Assembly (NCBI RefSeq): GCF_900106855.1 | Contig: NZ_FNWI01000004.1 | Coordinates: 744,001-808,000, forward strand | Reading direction: 5' to 3' | DNA from: Varibaculum massiliense | GTDB taxonomy: Bacteria; Actinomycetota; Actinomycetes; Actinomycetales; Actinomycetaceae | DNA length: 64,000 nucleotides | In this document: positions 26,501-34,963 of the stretch, one piece after another | Layout: each line of letters starts with the position of its first letter | How positions within the stretch are numbered: the stretch's first letter is position 1 | Notes under the pieces: model-generated | Told to the model about the DNA's origin: nothing | Database searches by the model: none | What the model saw: only the letters and a program-made list of their open reading frames with translations | Position numbers and translations under genes: made by a program

Positions 26501-28315
26501 GTACCGGGGCTCTGGTCAGAGCTGTTCACCGCGCTGATTCGAGCGCTACCCAAAACAGTGCGCCGCCAGTTAGTTCCTGCCCCGCAGGTGGCTGCGGAAG
26601 TCAGCGCGTGGATTGAGCGCGAACTGACCAACCCCACGGCTGCTACTGGTGCCGCCGAAAGCCGCGAGCCCACCCCGGTGCAGATTAAGCAAGAGGAAGC
26701 ATTGCAGGCTTCCCTGGGGCGCCTGGCGGCATGGGCAGGGATTGAAAAAAACGATAAAAATGCTCCTAACAGCGAAAATCAGCCTAAAGTTCCAGGGAAT
26801 GAAGGCAGCGCGAAGCATGCTCCAGGTGCTCCAAAGAGCGCGGACCGCAGAGAAAAAGAGAACGCTCCAGGGACAGGCGCCAATGCACCCGCAGCGGCGG
26901 ATACCCCTAAACATCCTGGGCATCACGGTCTGACGGAAGTTTCGCCTAAGAAGAAGCAAACTGCCCCCTCGCGCCCGCTGGCTTCGCTGCTCATCGCGGC
27001 TCTCGATCAGCTGCGCGCCGTGGAAGTAACCGAGCAAGACTTTTCCCAGGCAGTCACGGCTCTGCCTGTGCATTTGCGGATTCGCTTTGCGCTTCGGATA
27101 GGGAAAGAACAGATATATTCTCGCGACCTCGAAAAACTGCAAAAGCGTTATGGAAAGATAGGACGCGCTGCCCGCAAGCAAGTAATTCGCGATGCGCTTT
27201 CGCAGGTGAGCAAATCCGAAAGGGATAAGAAAAACTCGACACCTTCGAAAACTACCCGGAGCAGCGGCGAAACCACTAAAGCCAGCAGGCAGCGTTTTCC
27301 GGAAACAGATTTTTCTTCTTCTTGGCCACAGATACGCGGAAAAGCGGCAGTTTTACCTGCCCAAACAGACACCTCCCCAGCGGAGGTTAGCAGCCACGAG
27401 TTCCCAGGCTTACTACCGCAGCGCCTGCCGCGGCCTTTCGGATTATCGCTACTGTCTGGCCCGCAAAAAAACCGCTACGAAAACCTGGGTTCCGCCCACA
27501 AAAACAACGAAAACAACAATCAGCAGGATTCGGCTTCTCCGGTTTTCCCGGTGCGAGTGGCGCGCTTTGAGAACTTGCAGCAGGCTCAACGCTCCCACCA
27601 CTTTGGGGTTACCTACCTGCTTTGCTCCCAGCTCTACCTGCCGCCTGGGCGAATTTCTACCCGTTGGCCAGCACATTTAGCGCTAAACCTAGCGGCACTG
27701 CCCTACGCAAAAGCGACTCTACTTTCAGAGCTACAGCTGGTTGCCACCTGGCGTTGCCTAGCCCAAGCAAAAGTCGATACCTGGACGGTTCGAGATTCTT
27801 CGGCTTTGCGACAGCTGGCTACAGATTTCCGCGACCGTTTCGAGGACGAGATTTACACCCTCGCCGGAAAAATTGGGGAAGTTGGCGCCAGCTACCGAGA
27901 GGTATCAGCCGCGCTCTCTGGGCATTTCCCGCTCAGCGCTTTAAGCGAAGTTACCCAGGTGCGCTCCCAGCTATCGCAGCTAATCTACCCGGGTTTCCTG
28001 TGGGATTTATGCGAGGGAGCCGAAGATTTAGGGCGTTACCTGCAGGCGATAGCTACCCGCCTAGAAAAAGCGCACCAGGGGCAAAACAGCGGGAGCCACC
28101 AAGAAGAACAGGCTTTAGCAATCTGGGAAGACGCGCGCGAAAAGCTGGAAAACCGGGAAAGCCTAGCCGCAGATCCTGCTGCGGTAGCGTCCTTAATCCA
28201 TGGGCGCTGGCTAGTGGAAGAACTGCGGGTTTCGCTATTTGCCCAACCCTTAGGTACGCGGGAGCGGGTATCCCTCAAGCGCCTAAGCAAACTCCTAAAA
28301 GACCCTACGCCCTAG
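23531..28315 (+). CDS. hrpA: ATP-dependent RNA helicase HrpA
   Basis: The 1594-residue DEAH-box helicase has Walker A GETGSGKTTQ (about residue 71), DEAH in VDEAHERSLN (about residue 168), SAT, and motif VI QRAGRCGR (about residue 413). The helicase-associated domain and the HrpA-specific DUF3418 C-terminal region follow. I chose the ATG at 23531 because GGAGGGCG precedes it; the frame opens 52 codons earlier but overlaps fixC. Compared with ~1300 residues in E. coli there are two low-complexity insertions at about residues 1073-1153 and 1220-1333, rich in Lys, Asn, Pro, Ala and Ser. HrpA resolves stalled or colliding ribosomes on mRNA. Confidence 0.95.
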   Translation: MSGQQAANEQHQRAKRREKPCEKSDRPGRRRTKALNNPPAKINFPEELPVSARRQEIAEAIANHQVVVVSGETGSGKTTQLPKICLELGRGRGALIGHTQPRRIAARSVATRIAHELGEDLGKTIGFQVRFTDVVSSKTMVKLMTDGILLAEIRTDPLLKRYDTIIVDEAHERSLNIDFILGYLARLLPRRPDLKVIITSATIDSQRFAEHFSRPGSPVPIIEVSGRTYPVQVLYRPLDGSDSGDEDAEDAEEPFEENRKHFSNQPKEGAARGEIKDQTEGICQAVEELFACGPGDILVFLPGERDIRDTEAALAAHLGSRYVRAGERSNTPGAVEILPLFARLSPAEQQRVFAPHPYPRIVLATNVAETSLTVPGIKYVIDPGLARISRYSQRTKVQRLPIEEVSQASARQRAGRCGRISDGICIRLYSEENFLARPRFTEPEILRTSLAAVILAMASLNLGKVANFPFIDAPDSRQVRDGEQLLYELGALSERGENAEGYRLTKLGKRLAKLPIDPRLARMLLEADRRGCVSEALVIVSALSMQDVRLRPLEHQEAADQAHSRFLNPSSDFLTYLNLWRYLRTQSRDLSGSAFRRMCQREFLHYLRTREWQDLTGQLRQLLKELGISARPLAKPSRSTYQIDPQSRELIATCQNLTSKYSDTDAIHRSLLVGMLSGIGNWDQRAKQYLAPRGARFTIWPGSGLSNRTFDWVMAAELVETSRLFARNVARVNPDWIIHAGKHLVKRSYGEPYWSSRKGTALVPERVTLYGLTIAAEVPVPLSRLGNKAIPALSPAASKLDLPGEQTPQTAREWARALFIANALVKGDAPLNYPFLKRNEKMLERAREVEQRTRQAGIIAGEDALAAFFAARLGKEVTNPGTFAAWFKRQDDPHLLDYPEDVVLTPAATQKAPRNYSSGKAADHSIGGRTDLAGKLTRLSRAGFPDRWIGTDFSLPLQYHFAPGKEEDGITCQVSLEQLPYLNPQEFQWTVPGLWSELFTALIRALPKTVRRQLVPAPQVAAEVSAWIERELTNPTAATGAAESREPTPVQIKQEEALQASLGRLAAWAGIEKNDKNAPNSENQPKVPGNEGSAKHAPGAPKSADRREKENAPGTGANAPAAADTPKHPGHHGLTEVSPKKKQTAPSRPLASLLIAALDQLRAVEVTEQDFSQAVTALPVHLRIRFALRIGKEQIYSRDLEKLQKRYGKIGRAARKQVIRDALSQVSKSERDKKNSTPSKTTRSSGETTKASRQRFPETDFSSSWPQIRGKAAVLPAQTDTSPAEVSSHEFPGLLPQRLPRPFGLSLLSGPQKNRYENLGSAHKNNENNNQQDSASPVFPVRVARFENLQQAQRSHHFGVTYLLCSQLYLPPGRISTRWPAHLALNLAALPYAKATLLSELQLVATWRCLAQAKVDTWTVRDSSALRQLATDFRDRFEDEIYTLAGKIGEVGASYREVSAALSGHFPLSALSEVTQVRSQLSQLIYPGFLWDLCEGAEDLGRYLQAIATRLEKAHQGQNSGSHQEEQALAIWEDAREKLENRESLAADPAAVASLIHGRWLVEELRVSLFAQPLGTRERVSLKRLSKLLKDPTP

Positions 28316-28317
28316 CT

Positions 28318-28593
28318 TTACTTTTCCTTTAGGCTTTCAATACGTTCCAAAATGACTCCCCCCAGTAGCAAAATAACCCCGGTTTCTACCCGGAAAAGAA
28401 TTTGGATCAAGGTTCCCAAGCCAGGTAGTACCGTATGCAGCAGAGGATTATAGTTATAAGCATTAGGGATGCTGGCAACCCACGGGCCAATAAGCGGGGC
28501 GAAAAGTCCGCCGATAAACACCACAATCCCCAGCACAATCAGGGTTGTTCCATTGAGGTTAACGATTTTATTTATCAACACTGATATCTCCAT
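28318..28593 (-). CDS. Small membrane protein of unknown function
   Basis: The 91-residue protein has three hydrophobic stretches (about residues 15-30, 33-45 and 70-82) with a polar loop (SIPNAYNYNPLL) and a charged end (ERIESLKEK). Its first codons overlap the end of the upstream lipoprotein gene by 26 bp, so translation is coupled. It converges on hrpA with 2 bp between stop codons. No family was recognised. Confidence 0.65.
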   Translation of the reverse strand: MEISVLINKIVNLNGTTLIVLGIVVFIGGLFAPLIGPWVASIPNAYNYNPLLHTVLPGLGTLIQILFRVETGVILLLGGVILERIESLKEK

Positions 28594-29281
28594 ATTTCAA
28601 GCAAAAAGAATTAATTCTTTGCGCCTTGCTGCCGAGTATATTGTCTATTCTCGAATCTGCCGGATCCATATCTACATATTTTTCACTATCACGATCCGCC
28701 GAGTAGTCTTCCTGGATAATGTTTTTTAACGAAGGCGCTATTCCCTTTGGAAGATCACGCTTTTTCTGCACATAATCAACCACAATCGCAGATATGTCTT
28801 GCGAACAAGAAATCGTGGGGTCAGCATTTTCAACTGGACCAGTAGCGGAGAATTTCAAGTCATCCTTTCCACAAATTTTTGCCCCCTCAGGGAAAAGAGC
28901 AGGTTCATAAAGCAGATACCAATTCTTACCGGCACATTCTCTCCTGGTTTCTCCCTTTATCTCCGCCCACATTGCATGAGACACTCCCAAAGATTTAGTG
29001 TTTTTTGAGTTTTTAAAGGAAAACAGTAGTTCCCCTTTTTCTGATAAACACTCAAGCCCTTTAATCGGTAGGGGATTCCCGAATTCTGCCATCAAATCGT
29101 ATCTCTGTTTGCATTGTGGGTTTTTATTTGAAGCACTGTTCAGCCGCCCTGTCACCTGTTGGGCGGTAAGGCTGGAAACCGCTCTCTTGGCTATTGCTTT
29201 CGACTGCGACTGCGCTCCACATCCACCCAGTGAAAATAATCCGATTAGTAACAGCAAAACCACATATCTTCTACCAATCAT
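28568..29281 (-). CDS. Putative lipoprotein of unknown function
   Basis: The 237-residue protein has a basic start (MIGRR), a hydrophobic signal segment and a lipobox LGGC at about residues 18-21, so it is probably anchored outside the membrane. The mature part contains several Cys (about five more) that could form disulfides, and no domain I know. It lies between a secreted protein gene (9 bp upstream) and a small membrane protein gene that it overlaps. Together they form a three-gene envelope cassette. The DNA here is noticeably more AT-rich than in hrpA, hinting at a different origin. Confidence 0.7.
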   Translation of the reverse strand: MIGRRYVVLLLLIGLFSLGGCGAQSQSKAIAKRAVSSLTAQQVTGRLNSASNKNPQCKQRYDLMAEFGNPLPIKGLECLSEKGELLFSFKNSKNTKSLGVSHAMWAEIKGETRRECAGKNWYLLYEPALFPEGAKICGKDDLKFSATGPVENADPTISCSQDISAIVVDYVQKKRDLPKGIAPSLKNIIQEDYSADRDSEKYVDMDPADSRIDNILGSKAQRINSFCLKYGDISVDK

Positions 29282-29290
29282 GGAAAATTC

Positions 29291-29794
29291 CTACTGCCAC
29301 CAAATACTTGAACCAACCCCAAATCGCATTGGCTTAACTTTTACTGCTTTTATCGATAGCACATTTCCCCAAGGTACTTTCCCGCTGCCATGCTGTCCTG
29401 CCTGCAAACCATACCAACGTTCCTGTCTTTTTGCGTTATACCCTCTGCCACTTACAGCTGCTTCTCCGTGAGAAACCCACCTTAAACCCCATCGGTAATA
29501 TATTTTTAAGCCCGGAGCGCCCCAGGTTCCGTAGTTAGCTTTACAAGTAGGTCGAGTTCCCCAAGCTGCAGTGCAAGTAGAAGTTTTAGACCATTGCATT
29601 TGAGGAGACCCATCAGCCGTTACTTTTTCGACTGGCAGATTGAGAGCTTCTGGATCCGCAACTGTAATCCCATCCTCAACTATTTGCTGTTTTATCGAAG
29701 AGTCTTCTCCTGAATCTGCAGCTGCAGCGCTAGAAGCCTCGAAAACTGAAATAAGAAACATGGCGCACATTATGCTAATTATTTTTTTGAACAC
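29291..29794 (-). CDS. Small secreted protein of unknown function
   Basis: The 167-residue precursor has a clear signal peptide (MFKKIISIMCAMFLISVFEA, likely cleaved after the ASSAAAA stretch). An acidic propeptide-like stretch (about residues 27-60) follows, then a basic, Trp/Tyr/Gly-rich mature part with two Cys about 10 residues apart (STCTAAWGTRPTC) and an aromatic end (SIWWQ). The layout of signal, acidic segment and basic aromatic core resembles secreted bacteriocin precursors, but no known bacteriocin motif is present. It heads a cassette with a lipoprotein and a membrane protein, which could be immunity or receptor functions. Confidence 0.7.
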   Translation of the reverse strand: MFKKIISIMCAMFLISVFEASSAAAADSGEDSSIKQQIVEDGITVADPEALNLPVEKVTADGSPQMQWSKTSTCTAAWGTRPTCKANYGTWGAPGLKIYYRWGLRWVSHGEAAVSGRGYNAKRQERWYGLQAGQHGSGKVPWGNVLSIKAVKVKPMRFGVGSSIWWQ

Positions 29795-30001
29795 TTTTTA
29801 CCTCCTTTAGGAATAGTTGTTCTAACCAGTTTAAAATACAACCTGATACACATGATATCAATACTTTTTTAATAGATAATAGATAATTAATGTTTTAAAT
29901 AGTTTCTGCACGGCATTGGCAAAATGGTCAGATATCTGCCACGCTCACGCGCAGACCACAAATTTCTGGAACCTTATGTTTCAAAAAGGCGCTGGAGCTA
30001 T

Positions 30002-31396
30002 TCACCACGCGAATACTAAAATTGCCGCTGCTACCAGGGTGATTAGCGCGCCGATCCCTAAGCCTATCGCCACTCCGCCTACGATTTCTTTCGCCGCACT
30101 GCGGCGGGGAGCAGGCGCACCCTGATGGGGGGATGACTTCGGCAGGTTCTCGGCAAAACCGGGACTGTTCTCCCAAACGTCTAAAGTTTGTTCGTTTGCT
30201 GACTCCGCCTGCTCCCGCGGCGGCGAGAATTCCCCAGGAGATCCCGCTCCTGCCCCGATAGCCTCCTCGGCATTGACCATAATTGCTGGCGGTAAAGTTA
30301 CCGGGTGCCAGGCGGGAGCCGCCGGTTCCACCTGCCCGCGGGCGGTCTGCCCCGACTGGGTTTCGTCCTCATCGTGGGCGGGAATAATCGGTTTCGCCGA
30401 AGCCAAGGAAGTCTTAGCGTCTGCTGGGGAAATCCGCACTACATCTGCTAAAGGTTGCGGCGGTGGAGGCTCCTTTAATACCGGCAGGGCATCAAGAGGA
30501 CGCACCTGGTCAACTACTGACTTTAAGAGGGCGTGGGTCTGGGCAGCGCTGGGGCGCACCGAAGTCTCTTTCGCCAGCATTTGGGTGATCACATTCCACA
30601 GGGAACTGGGAATTCCCGGCAGCATCCCCGGCATATCGTAGAACTGATGCTCTAATACTTCCCCTACCGTCCCTCTAAAAGGGGTGATCCCGCAGAGTAA
30701 CTCGTAAAGAATCATTCCCAGGGAATAAATATCAGTTTTTGAGCTGACTCCTTTGCCTTCAATCATTTCGGGAGCCATATAGTAGGGGGTTCCAGAACGC
30801 TTCGTAGTCTGGATTTCGTAGCGAGGATCAATCCATCTGGCTAAACCAAAATCCGCGATTTTGGGCACCAGGTAGCCCCCTTGTCGTTTCAATAAAATAT
30901 TGGAGGGCTTCAAATCGCGATGCACAATCCCGGCGTGATGAATCGGAGACAGACCAGCGGCAATCCCCATGCAATAGTAGACGGCATCTAAAGGCAGCAG
31001 CGTACCCCGCTTTTTCAGCAGCTCCCCCAAATCCCCACCATCGGTATATTCCATAATGATCGCCATATATTCTGGAGTTTGCACCAGATCATAAACTTCC
31101 ACGATGTTTTGATGCCGCACCCCGGTAACCAGATCTTTTTCCATACGAAAACGCTGCGCAATCCCGGGTTTAATTGCTAACTTAGAACGCAAAATTTTAG
31201 CGGCGTAAACATTTCCGCGGGAATCGGCGACCTTCCACACTTCCCCCATGGTGCCCGACCCTAAGGCTTTGAGCAGACGATAACCAGCAATATTTAAGGG
31301 AGGCTGAGGGGAATACTGCCGTAATGAGCTCTCCGGATTTCCGGAAGCAGAGGAAGTGCGTCCAGCATAGGAATGAGCCGTCCGATAATTATCCAT
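30002..31396 (-). CDS. Transmembrane serine/threonine protein kinase
   Basis: The 464-residue PknB-like kinase has all main subdomains: glycine loop LGSGTMGEVWKVAD (about residue 46), catalytic loop HRDLKPSNILL (about residue 159), DFGLA (about residue 179) and APEMIEGKG in the activation segment region. After residue ~285 comes a Pro/Ala-rich linker and a single C-terminal membrane helix (EIVGGVAIGLGIGALITLVA, about residues 436-455). There are essentially no extracellular residues, so it lacks PASTA repeats and a sensor ectodomain. It is a monocistronic gene with no visible phosphatase neighbour. Confidence 0.93.
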   Translation of the reverse strand: MDNYRTAHSYAGRTSSASGNPESSLRQYSPQPPLNIAGYRLLKALGSGTMGEVWKVADSRGNVYAAKILRSKLAIKPGIAQRFRMEKDLVTGVRHQNIVEVYDLVQTPEYMAIIMEYTDGGDLGELLKKRGTLLPLDAVYYCMGIAAGLSPIHHAGIVHRDLKPSNILLKRQGGYLVPKIADFGLARWIDPRYEIQTTKRSGTPYYMAPEMIEGKGVSSKTDIYSLGMILYELLCGITPFRGTVGEVLEHQFYDMPGMLPGIPSSLWNVITQMLAKETSVRPSAAQTHALLKSVVDQVRPLDALPVLKEPPPPQPLADVVRISPADAKTSLASAKPIIPAHDEDETQSGQTARGQVEPAAPAWHPVTLPPAIMVNAEEAIGAGAGSPGEFSPPREQAESANEQTLDVWENSPGFAENLPKSSPHQGAPAPRRSAAKEIVGGVAIGLGIGALITLVAAAILVFAW

Positions 31397-31477
31397 ACGC
31401 CCCCTGCAACTCGTTCAAAAATCTTCCGTCATCTAGTTTAAGGGTTTAGTAAAACAAATCCCGCGTCATCCGGGGGA

Positions 31478-32008
31478 CTAATTTTCATAATTTCTGCAAA
31501 TTTTTCTAAGTTCCCGCAGATAATCGGGGTGGTGACGCGGAGAGCCGCCCCGGTAAGTCCAAGTAAAGATATTTTCTGTGCGAAAATCACGGGAACATTT
31601 AGAACAGGCCAAAACCCGAGTAGGAGTGCGGAAACGCTCGACGCGGTGACCAGCTTTGCACACCCCAACCCAAGGGGCAGGGAGGGAGGGAGCATCCGGG
31701 GCGACTGTCCGCTGGGCGCGTCCTCCTAGAGCCTTTACCGCTTGTTGCCAGCGCCGCCCATGTCCTGCCCGCGGCCCTACCTGGGCGTGCGCCACCTCGT
31801 GTAAAACTACTTCCCGAGCGGCGCCAGCACCATAGAGCGGCAGCAGGTAGCGGGAAAAACTAATGCGTTTGTCCCCAAAATGGCAGGCTCCGGCACGGCG
31901 GCGCGCATGATCTAGGGTAACTTCCCAGTCCCGCAAACCGCAGGCATCCAAGGTGCGGCGCGCTAGCGCTAACACCTCGTCCAAGTTGCCTACTTTCAAA
32001 AAATCCAT
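31478..32008 (-). CDS. SprT-like zinc metalloprotease
   Basis: The 176-residue protein has the zinc-binding HEVAHAQVGPRAGHGRRWQQ (SprT-type HExxH followed by a further His) at about residue 70. A zinc-ribbon-like C-terminal segment has CKAGH and CSKC. SprT-like proteins are related to Spartan proteases that act on DNA-protein crosslinks; bacterial roles are poorly known. I prefer the ATG at 32008, because the longer frame to 32092 would overlap the divergent tetR coding region. The SD is weak. Confidence 0.85.
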   Translation of the reverse strand: MDFLKVGNLDEVLALARRTLDACGLRDWEVTLDHARRRAGACHFGDKRISFSRYLLPLYGAGAAREVVLHEVAHAQVGPRAGHGRRWQQAVKALGGRAQRTVAPDAPSLPAPWVGVCKAGHRVERFRTPTRVLACSKCSRDFRTENIFTWTYRGGSPRHHPDYLRELRKICRNYEN

Positions 32009-32064
32009 CCAAAACCATAAACTAGGGCTGTTCCCCTTGAATCGTACCGGAGGAAAACTCCTAA

Positions 32065-32739
32065 ATGACAACCTCACCTCCCGCACCACCAACGGTGTCC
32101 GCGCGGCGCGAAATTACCCGGCAAAAATTATTCGCGGCTGCCCGGGAACTATTCGCCAAAGAAGGACTAGGGAAAACCGGGGTGAAAACCCTGTGTGAAG
32201 CTGCCGGTTTTTCCCGGGGAGCTTTTTACTCAAACTTCCCTGACTTTTCTGAATTCTTACGCCAATACGTCCACGGCGAGTTCACGCAGGTCTCCAGACA
32301 ACTATCACGGGCACATTCCCTGATTAACCAGGATTTATCCGTAGGAATCGCCGTAGAAGGTAGTTTCTTAACTACCCACTGGCCGTTGATTAGTAAAAGC
32401 ATCTCCAGCACTATGTTGTTTGAACGTGATTTTGTGTTAACGCTTACCGAACTACGGGTCTACGCTGCACGCAACCGGGATTTTTTACCGTTTTTACGCA
32501 AAGAAATACTGGAAATTGAAAAACAACTGGCAGAAATCATCACCAGATGCCTACACACCCAGGGTTTACGTCTGCGAGTAGACCCCTTGGACTGCGCCTT
32601 TGTAGTGGTCGCCCTCTGGCAAGCAGACCTGATAAACCGCTCCGGTGGGGTAACTTCCGGACAAGTTGTGCGCCCTTCCAGCAACTTCCTAGAAGTCGCC
32701 CTCCCGCGCTGTTTAGCCGGGATGGTTACCAGCGAATAG
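32065..32739 (+). CDS. TetR-family transcriptional regulator
   Basis: The 224-residue regulator has the TetR HTH at residues ~12-58: REITRQKLFAAARELFAKEG, GVKTLCEAAGFSRGAFYSNF. A helical ligand domain follows. GGAGGAAAACTCCTAA precedes the ATG, and GGAG with CTCC there could form a small hairpin over the ribosome site. It is divergent from the SprT-like gene by 56 bp, but a target operon is not apparent. Confidence 0.92.
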   Translation: MTTSPPAPPTVSARREITRQKLFAAARELFAKEGLGKTGVKTLCEAAGFSRGAFYSNFPDFSEFLRQYVHGEFTQVSRQLSRAHSLINQDLSVGIAVEGSFLTTHWPLISKSISSTMLFERDFVLTLTELRVYAARNRDFLPFLRKEILEIEKQLAEIITRCLHTQGLRLRVDPLDCAFVVVALWQADLINRSGGVTSGQVVRPSSNFLEVALPRCLAGMVTSE

Positions 32740-32754
32740 TCCTGGCGGGAAAGA

Positions 32755-33285
32755 CTAGTGACCCAGGGCGCCAGGGGTAACCGGGGGCAGTGTTGACCAG
32801 GGGAAATTAATCCACTTATCGGTATGCTTTAGTACATAGTCGGGTTTAATAATCGACCGGGACTTCACGTAGATACAGGCGCTTCTAGCCTCCGAAACCG
32901 TTACCCGCTCGCCCTCCTGCCCTGAGGGAATCCCGCGTTCCCGAATCAGTCGCATCACCAGCTCTAGGGTTTTTCCGGAATCCGCTACGTCATCTACTAC
33001 CAGTACCCGTTTACCCGAAAGTGCCGAAACGTCCATCAACGGAGGGATTAGCACTGGCTCGGGCAGGGTTTCTTCAATATCGGTGTAGAACTCGACGTTC
33101 ATAGTCCCAATCGCTTTCAGCCCCAGCGCGTAAGACAGCGCCCCCGCGGGCAACAGCCCGCCACGAGCAACTGCTACTACCAGCTCGGGCATCCACCCGG
33201 AATCTACAATATTTTGCGCGATTTGCCGGGTGGCATCCCCGAATCCTTGCCAGGTGAGCACTTCCCGATTTTCAGTATCAGCCAT
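32755..33285 (-). CDS. Purine-type phosphoribosyltransferase
   Basis: The 176-residue PRT-fold protein has the PRPP-binding loop RVLVVDDVADSGKTLELV (about residues 91-108) and the upstream VAVARGGLLPAG loop (about residue 38). These are typical of xanthine/hypoxanthine-guanine phosphoribosyltransferase relatives. It would convert a purine base and PRPP to a nucleotide. It lies divergently beside the GuaB1 gene, which also acts on purine nucleotides. Exact base specificity cannot be read from the sequence. Confidence 0.87.
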   Translation of the reverse strand: MADTENREVLTWQGFGDATRQIAQNIVDSGWMPELVVAVARGGLLPAGALSYALGLKAIGTMNVEFYTDIEETLPEPVLIPPLMDVSALSGKRVLVVDDVADSGKTLELVMRLIRERGIPSGQEGERVTVSEARSACIYVKSRSIIKPDYVLKHTDKWINFPWSTLPPVTPGALGH

Positions 33286-33458
33286 AAAACTAGCCTAGCT
33301 ATCTTTCGGGAACTTTTTGAAACTGCGAAGGAGATTTTTCCTTTCTTTATCACCCCATCGCCTCTACCTGGGAAAACAGTTTGCCTTCTCCGCTAAAAAT
33401 CCGCTACCAGCCTTAAACCCCTCCCCCTTTTGCTTTCTTTGCACTAAGCTGAGTAGCC

Positions 33459-34898
33459 GTGCGCTTCTTAAATGGAATGTCAGCGCCTTATGAGCTGACC
33501 TATGACGATGTGTTTATGGTTCCGTCCCGTTCGGCGATTGCCTCCCGCTTTGACGTGGACTTATCTTCTGACGACGGCACCGGCACCACCGTGCCGATTA
33601 TCGTTGCCAATATGACGGCAGTTGCCGGCAAACGGATGGCGGAAACGGTTTCTCGCCGCGGAGGCCTGGTCACCCTGCCACAAGATGTGCCTGGCGACAT
33701 TATTGCCAAGACAGTGGCCAAGGTAAAAGCCTGCCACACCGTTTATGACACTCCGGTGGTGCTCGGTCCCCACGACACGGTAGCGGCGGCACTGTCCTTG
33801 ATTTCTAAGCGCTCCCACCGCGCAATACTGGTAGTTGACGAGGAAAATCATCCCATCGGAGTGGTTCCCGAATCAGCGTTGGCCGGGGTGGATCACTTTG
33901 CGCAACTACACACAGTGATGGATACCCATACCCTGCTCTTGCCGGAAGGAATCGGCCCCGAGGACGCTTACCGCCAACTAGCCGAAGAGCACCTAGGGCT
34001 GGGCGCGGTAGTCGATGAACGCGGATGCCTGGTAGGGGTAATGACCGCCCCCGGGGCAGTCCGTTCTTCCATCTACACCCCCAACACCGACAAAGACGGC
34101 AAACTGCGGGTAGCAGCAGCAGTCGGAATCAACGGTGACGTGGCGGGACGAGCCTGTCAACTGGTTGAAGCGGGCGTGGACGTGCTAGTGGTTGACACCG
34201 CCCACGGATATCAAGATAAAACCATTCAAGCCTTGCAGGCAGTGCGCGCCACCGGGGTAGAAGTACCAATCGTTGCCGGAAACGTAGTTACCGCGGACGC
34301 GGTGTCAGAATTGGCTGCTGCCGGGGCAGATATTTTGAAGGTTGGAATCGGGCCGGGCGCGATGTGCACCACCCGCATGGCAACCGGCGTGGGTCGCCCC
34401 CAATTCTCCGCGGTTCTCGAATGCGCTAGTCGCGCCCACGAACTCGGAAAGCACGTTTGGGCTGATGGAGGCGTGCGGCATCCCCGTGACGTGGCTTTAG
34501 CACTAGCGGCCGGAGCTTCTAACGTGATGGTTGGTTCCTGGTTCGCCGGCACTCACGAATCACCTGGTGACATTGTACGTGATGCAGATGGTCGCCCCTA
34601 TAAAGAAAACTTTGGAATGGCTTCCCGCCGAGCAGTTCGCAACCGTAACGCTACCTCCCGCGGTTTTGAACGCGCCCGTAAAGAACTGTTTGAGGAAGGA
34701 ATCTCTACCTCGAGGATGTATCTGGATCCTGCCCATCCCGGGGTAGAAAACCTAATCGACCAGATTCTGGCGGGTGTGCGCTCCTCATTCACCTACGCAG
34801 GCGCTGCTAACCAGGCAGAATTCCGCGAAAAAGCAATCGTCGGGATTCAAAGTGCTTCCGGATACAAAGAGGGCGCTCCCGTGGAAAGCTCCTGGTAA
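33459..34898 (+). CDS. guaB1: GuaB1-family IMP dehydrogenase-related protein (GMP reductase-like)
   Basis: The 479-residue protein begins MRFLNG and [15 protein letters not shown] as in GuaB1 proteins. It has two CBS motifs (about residues 90-205) and the catalytic loop [19 protein letters not shown] (about residue 295) with the active Cys. The catalytic barrel end is [19 protein letters not shown]. In mycobacteria GuaB1 acts as GMP reductase and not as IMP dehydrogenase; I infer the same here. The start is GTG with no Shine-Dalgarno sequence, and a TAAGCT hexamer lies about 10 bp upstream, which suggests leaderless translation. Confidence 0.9.
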   Translation: MRFLNGMSAPYELTYDDVFMVPSRSAIASRFDVDLSSDDGTGTTVPIIVANMTAVAGKRMAETVSRRGGLVTLPQDVPGDIIAKTVAKVKACHTVYDTPVVLGPHDTVAAALSLISKRSHRAILVVDEENHPIGVVPESALAGVDHFAQLHTVMDTHTLLLPEGIGPEDAYRQLAEEHLGLGAVVDERGCLVGVMTAPGAVRSSIYTPNTDKDGKLRVAAAVGINGDVAGRACQLVEAGVDVLVVDTAHGYQDKTIQALQAVRATGVEVPIVAGNVVTADAVSELAAAGADILKVGIGPGAMCTTRMATGVGRPQFSAVLECASRAHELGKHVWADGGVRHPRDVALALAAGASNVMVGSWFAGTHESPGDIVRDADGRPYKENFGMASRRAVRNRNATSRGFERARKELFEEGISTSRMYLDPAHPGVENLIDQILAGVRSSFTYAGAANQAEFREKAIVGIQSASGYKEGAPVESSW

Positions 34899-34963
34899 AA
34901 GCAATTTTAGATAAGCGACTACCTAATCAGTTTTCTAATTTCTGACTAATGAAAGGAATCCCC

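Noticed and set aside
24242-27249. Many long open frames in other frames inside hrpA
   Set aside because: They overlap a clear helicase frame with conserved motifs throughout; shadows of a GC-rich gene.
29291-29794. Secreted 167-residue protein as a lactococcin-972-type bacteriocin
   Set aside because: Signal peptide and aromatic, Gly-rich mature part are suggestive, but the family's characteristic motif order is not present.
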